Of a DNA stretch of 64,000 bases, positions 62,901 through 64,000 are shown one piece after another. Position 1 is the stretch's first letter. Every line of letters begins with the position of its first letter. Below the pieces are notes generated by a model. The model had not been told where the DNA came from, did no database searches, and saw only the letters and a program-made list of their open reading frames with translations. Origin of the DNA: Codonopsis lanceolata (Eukaryota; Streptophyta; Magnoliopsida; Asterales; Campanulaceae); the NCBI GenBank assembly GCA_013146195.2, contig CM028380.1:82252407-82316406 (forward strand). Direction: 5' to 3'. The position numbers and the translations under genes were made by a program.

Positions 62901-64000
62901 CGGCGTATTCCAAACATTCAAAAGCATTTCGCATTTTCAGTAAAACTAATTTAAAAATTTTAGAATCTGTGCATGTTTCTTTTGATGATTATGACTTGTT
63001 AGAGCCTAGAAAGGCTCCGAACGTTGCTAATGATTATGATAATGATGAGACAGGTACTAATACAGCTTCTACTTCCACTCCTCATTAGAAAACGGCAACT
63101 GCAGACCCCTCAAGTACCGCTAACCATTCACCGGTAGACGAGAACTCTGCCGGTACCGATTACAACTCTTCTGTTGACCCTGAACCCATCTCTTCTGTAT
63201 TACCCCAAGCACCTTTACAGATCACTCATCCTTCTTGTTCACCAGAAAATGAAAGTTTTGAAGATCCTAAGTCTTCTGAACCAGATTTTGGTGAATCCCC
63301 TTCTCAACCTACTCCGGAATTCTTAAGGGAAGAACCCACTAGAAGTGATCTTCCTCCAAACGTTATTGAAGCAAGAGATCATCCCATTTCTCAAATCATT
63401 GGTGATCTCAACACAAGAGTTCGTACAAGAAATAAAGTTTGAGAAGAGACTATGTTTGCTTACGTATTTGTATCTGAACTCGAGCCAAAGAAGATTGATG
63501 AAGCTATCGAAGATCATAACTGGATTGAAGCTATGCAAGAAGAACTGAACCAGTTTCAAAGATGTAAGGTGTGGAGCTTAGTTCAAAGGCCGATTGATCA
63601 TCCAGTCATCGACACTAAATGGGTTTTTAGAAACAAAAGAGATTAAGATGGAAATGTCACAAGAAACAAAGCTAGACTGGTTGCACAAGGCTACCGACAG
63701 GAAGAAGGAATTGACTTTGATGAAACTTTTGCTCCTGTTGCTAGACTAGAGGCAATCAGACTCTTTCTAGCCTATGCATCGTTCATGGACTTCAAAGTAT
63801 ATCAGATGGATGTAAAGAGTGCCTTTCTGAATGGTGATCTCCAAGAAATCAGTATACGTGGAATGCCTCCGTGATTTGTCATTTCGCACAACCGGATCAC
63901 GTCTACCGACTTAAAAAAGCTCTCTACGGCCAGAAGCAAGCTCCTAGAGCTTGGTATGAAACTCTATCCAAGTTCTTAACAGAACAAGGATTCGTGAGAG
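62901..64000 (+). pseudogene. Integrase tail and RT start of element H, cut by the window end
   Basis: A Ser/Pro-rich spacer (63000-63330) with stops, then WIEAMQEELNQFQRCKVWSL and VIDTKWVFRNKRD, with a TAA at 63644 (GAA in relatives). The DNA continues through the ARLVAQGYRQEEGIDFDETF and MDVKSAFLNGDLQE regions to the window edge. An indel near 63850 shifts the frame. Only the N-terminal RT is visible. Confidence 0.8.

Overview
The window is repeat-rich plant nuclear DNA. The evidence is SIRE/Maximus-type Ty1/copia elements primed by initiator-Met tRNA, Tat/Ogre-like Ty3/gypsy elements with an archaeal-type RNase H and antisense plant-mobile-domain genes, an L1-type plant LINE with a C-terminal RNase H, hAT and CACTA ends, and plant-style introns. 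I see no bacterial gene, tRNA, rRNA or CRISPR. The species cannot be fixed from the sequence; a dicot is my guess. A run of exactly 100 N (58937-59036) marks a scaffold gap.

Layout, left to right. 1-2250 is the only stretch that looks like host gene territory: a pyrimidine-rich possible first exon, a local duplication, a 255-bp hAT MITE with an 8-bp target duplication, and a short piece of an ABCC-type transporter. 2640-7750 is a minus-strand SIRE-like remnant (J) with an env-like ORF split by a 697-bp LTR insertion (M). 7757-9474 is the 3' end of another gypsy element (L) with an antisense ORF. 9475-15169 is a plus-strand SIRE element (A: LTR, gag, coiled-coil linker, protease, integrase, start of RT). 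It is broken by an LTR-like fragment (K), a CACTA end and Tat element B (15629-21314: LTR, leader, gag, protease). B is broken by Tat element C (21315-35595: LTR carrying an 811-bp hAT, leader, gag remnant, RT, RNases H, integrase, then two antisense genes). C is broken by minus-strand SIRE element E (35596-52148). E contains a solo Tat LTR with perfect 5-bp duplications, a 5.8-kb LINE with perfect 15-bp duplications, and its own env-like ORF. E abuts plus-strand SIRE element F (52149-57815), which is broken by LTR G. After the gap comes SIRE element H, running off the window.

Nesting gives a relative age order of A, then K/CACTA, B, C, E, then LINE/solo LTR/F, then G. Sense-strand gag/pol of A, B, C, F and H is broken by stops or frameshifts. 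E keeps an 829-codon open pol segment. The LINE ORF2 is broken only by two homopolymer-length changes. The best-preserved gene is antisense: a four-exon, 598-codon plant-mobile-domain gene in C.

The least expected signals are structural. (i) Each Tat LTR carries five hairpins with the constant loop CTAAAMAA and three classes of compensating stem. (ii) Two GAAA-loop hairpins follow Tat pol. (iii) SIRE LTRs share a hairpin whose stem covaries between copies. (iv) The palindrome GTCTRCCGGYAGAC is scattered through the coding and non-coding parts of the SIRE elements, with a different palindrome in the J subfamily. (v) A GC-rich U3 palindrome of the Tat LTR recurs upstream of an antisense gene.
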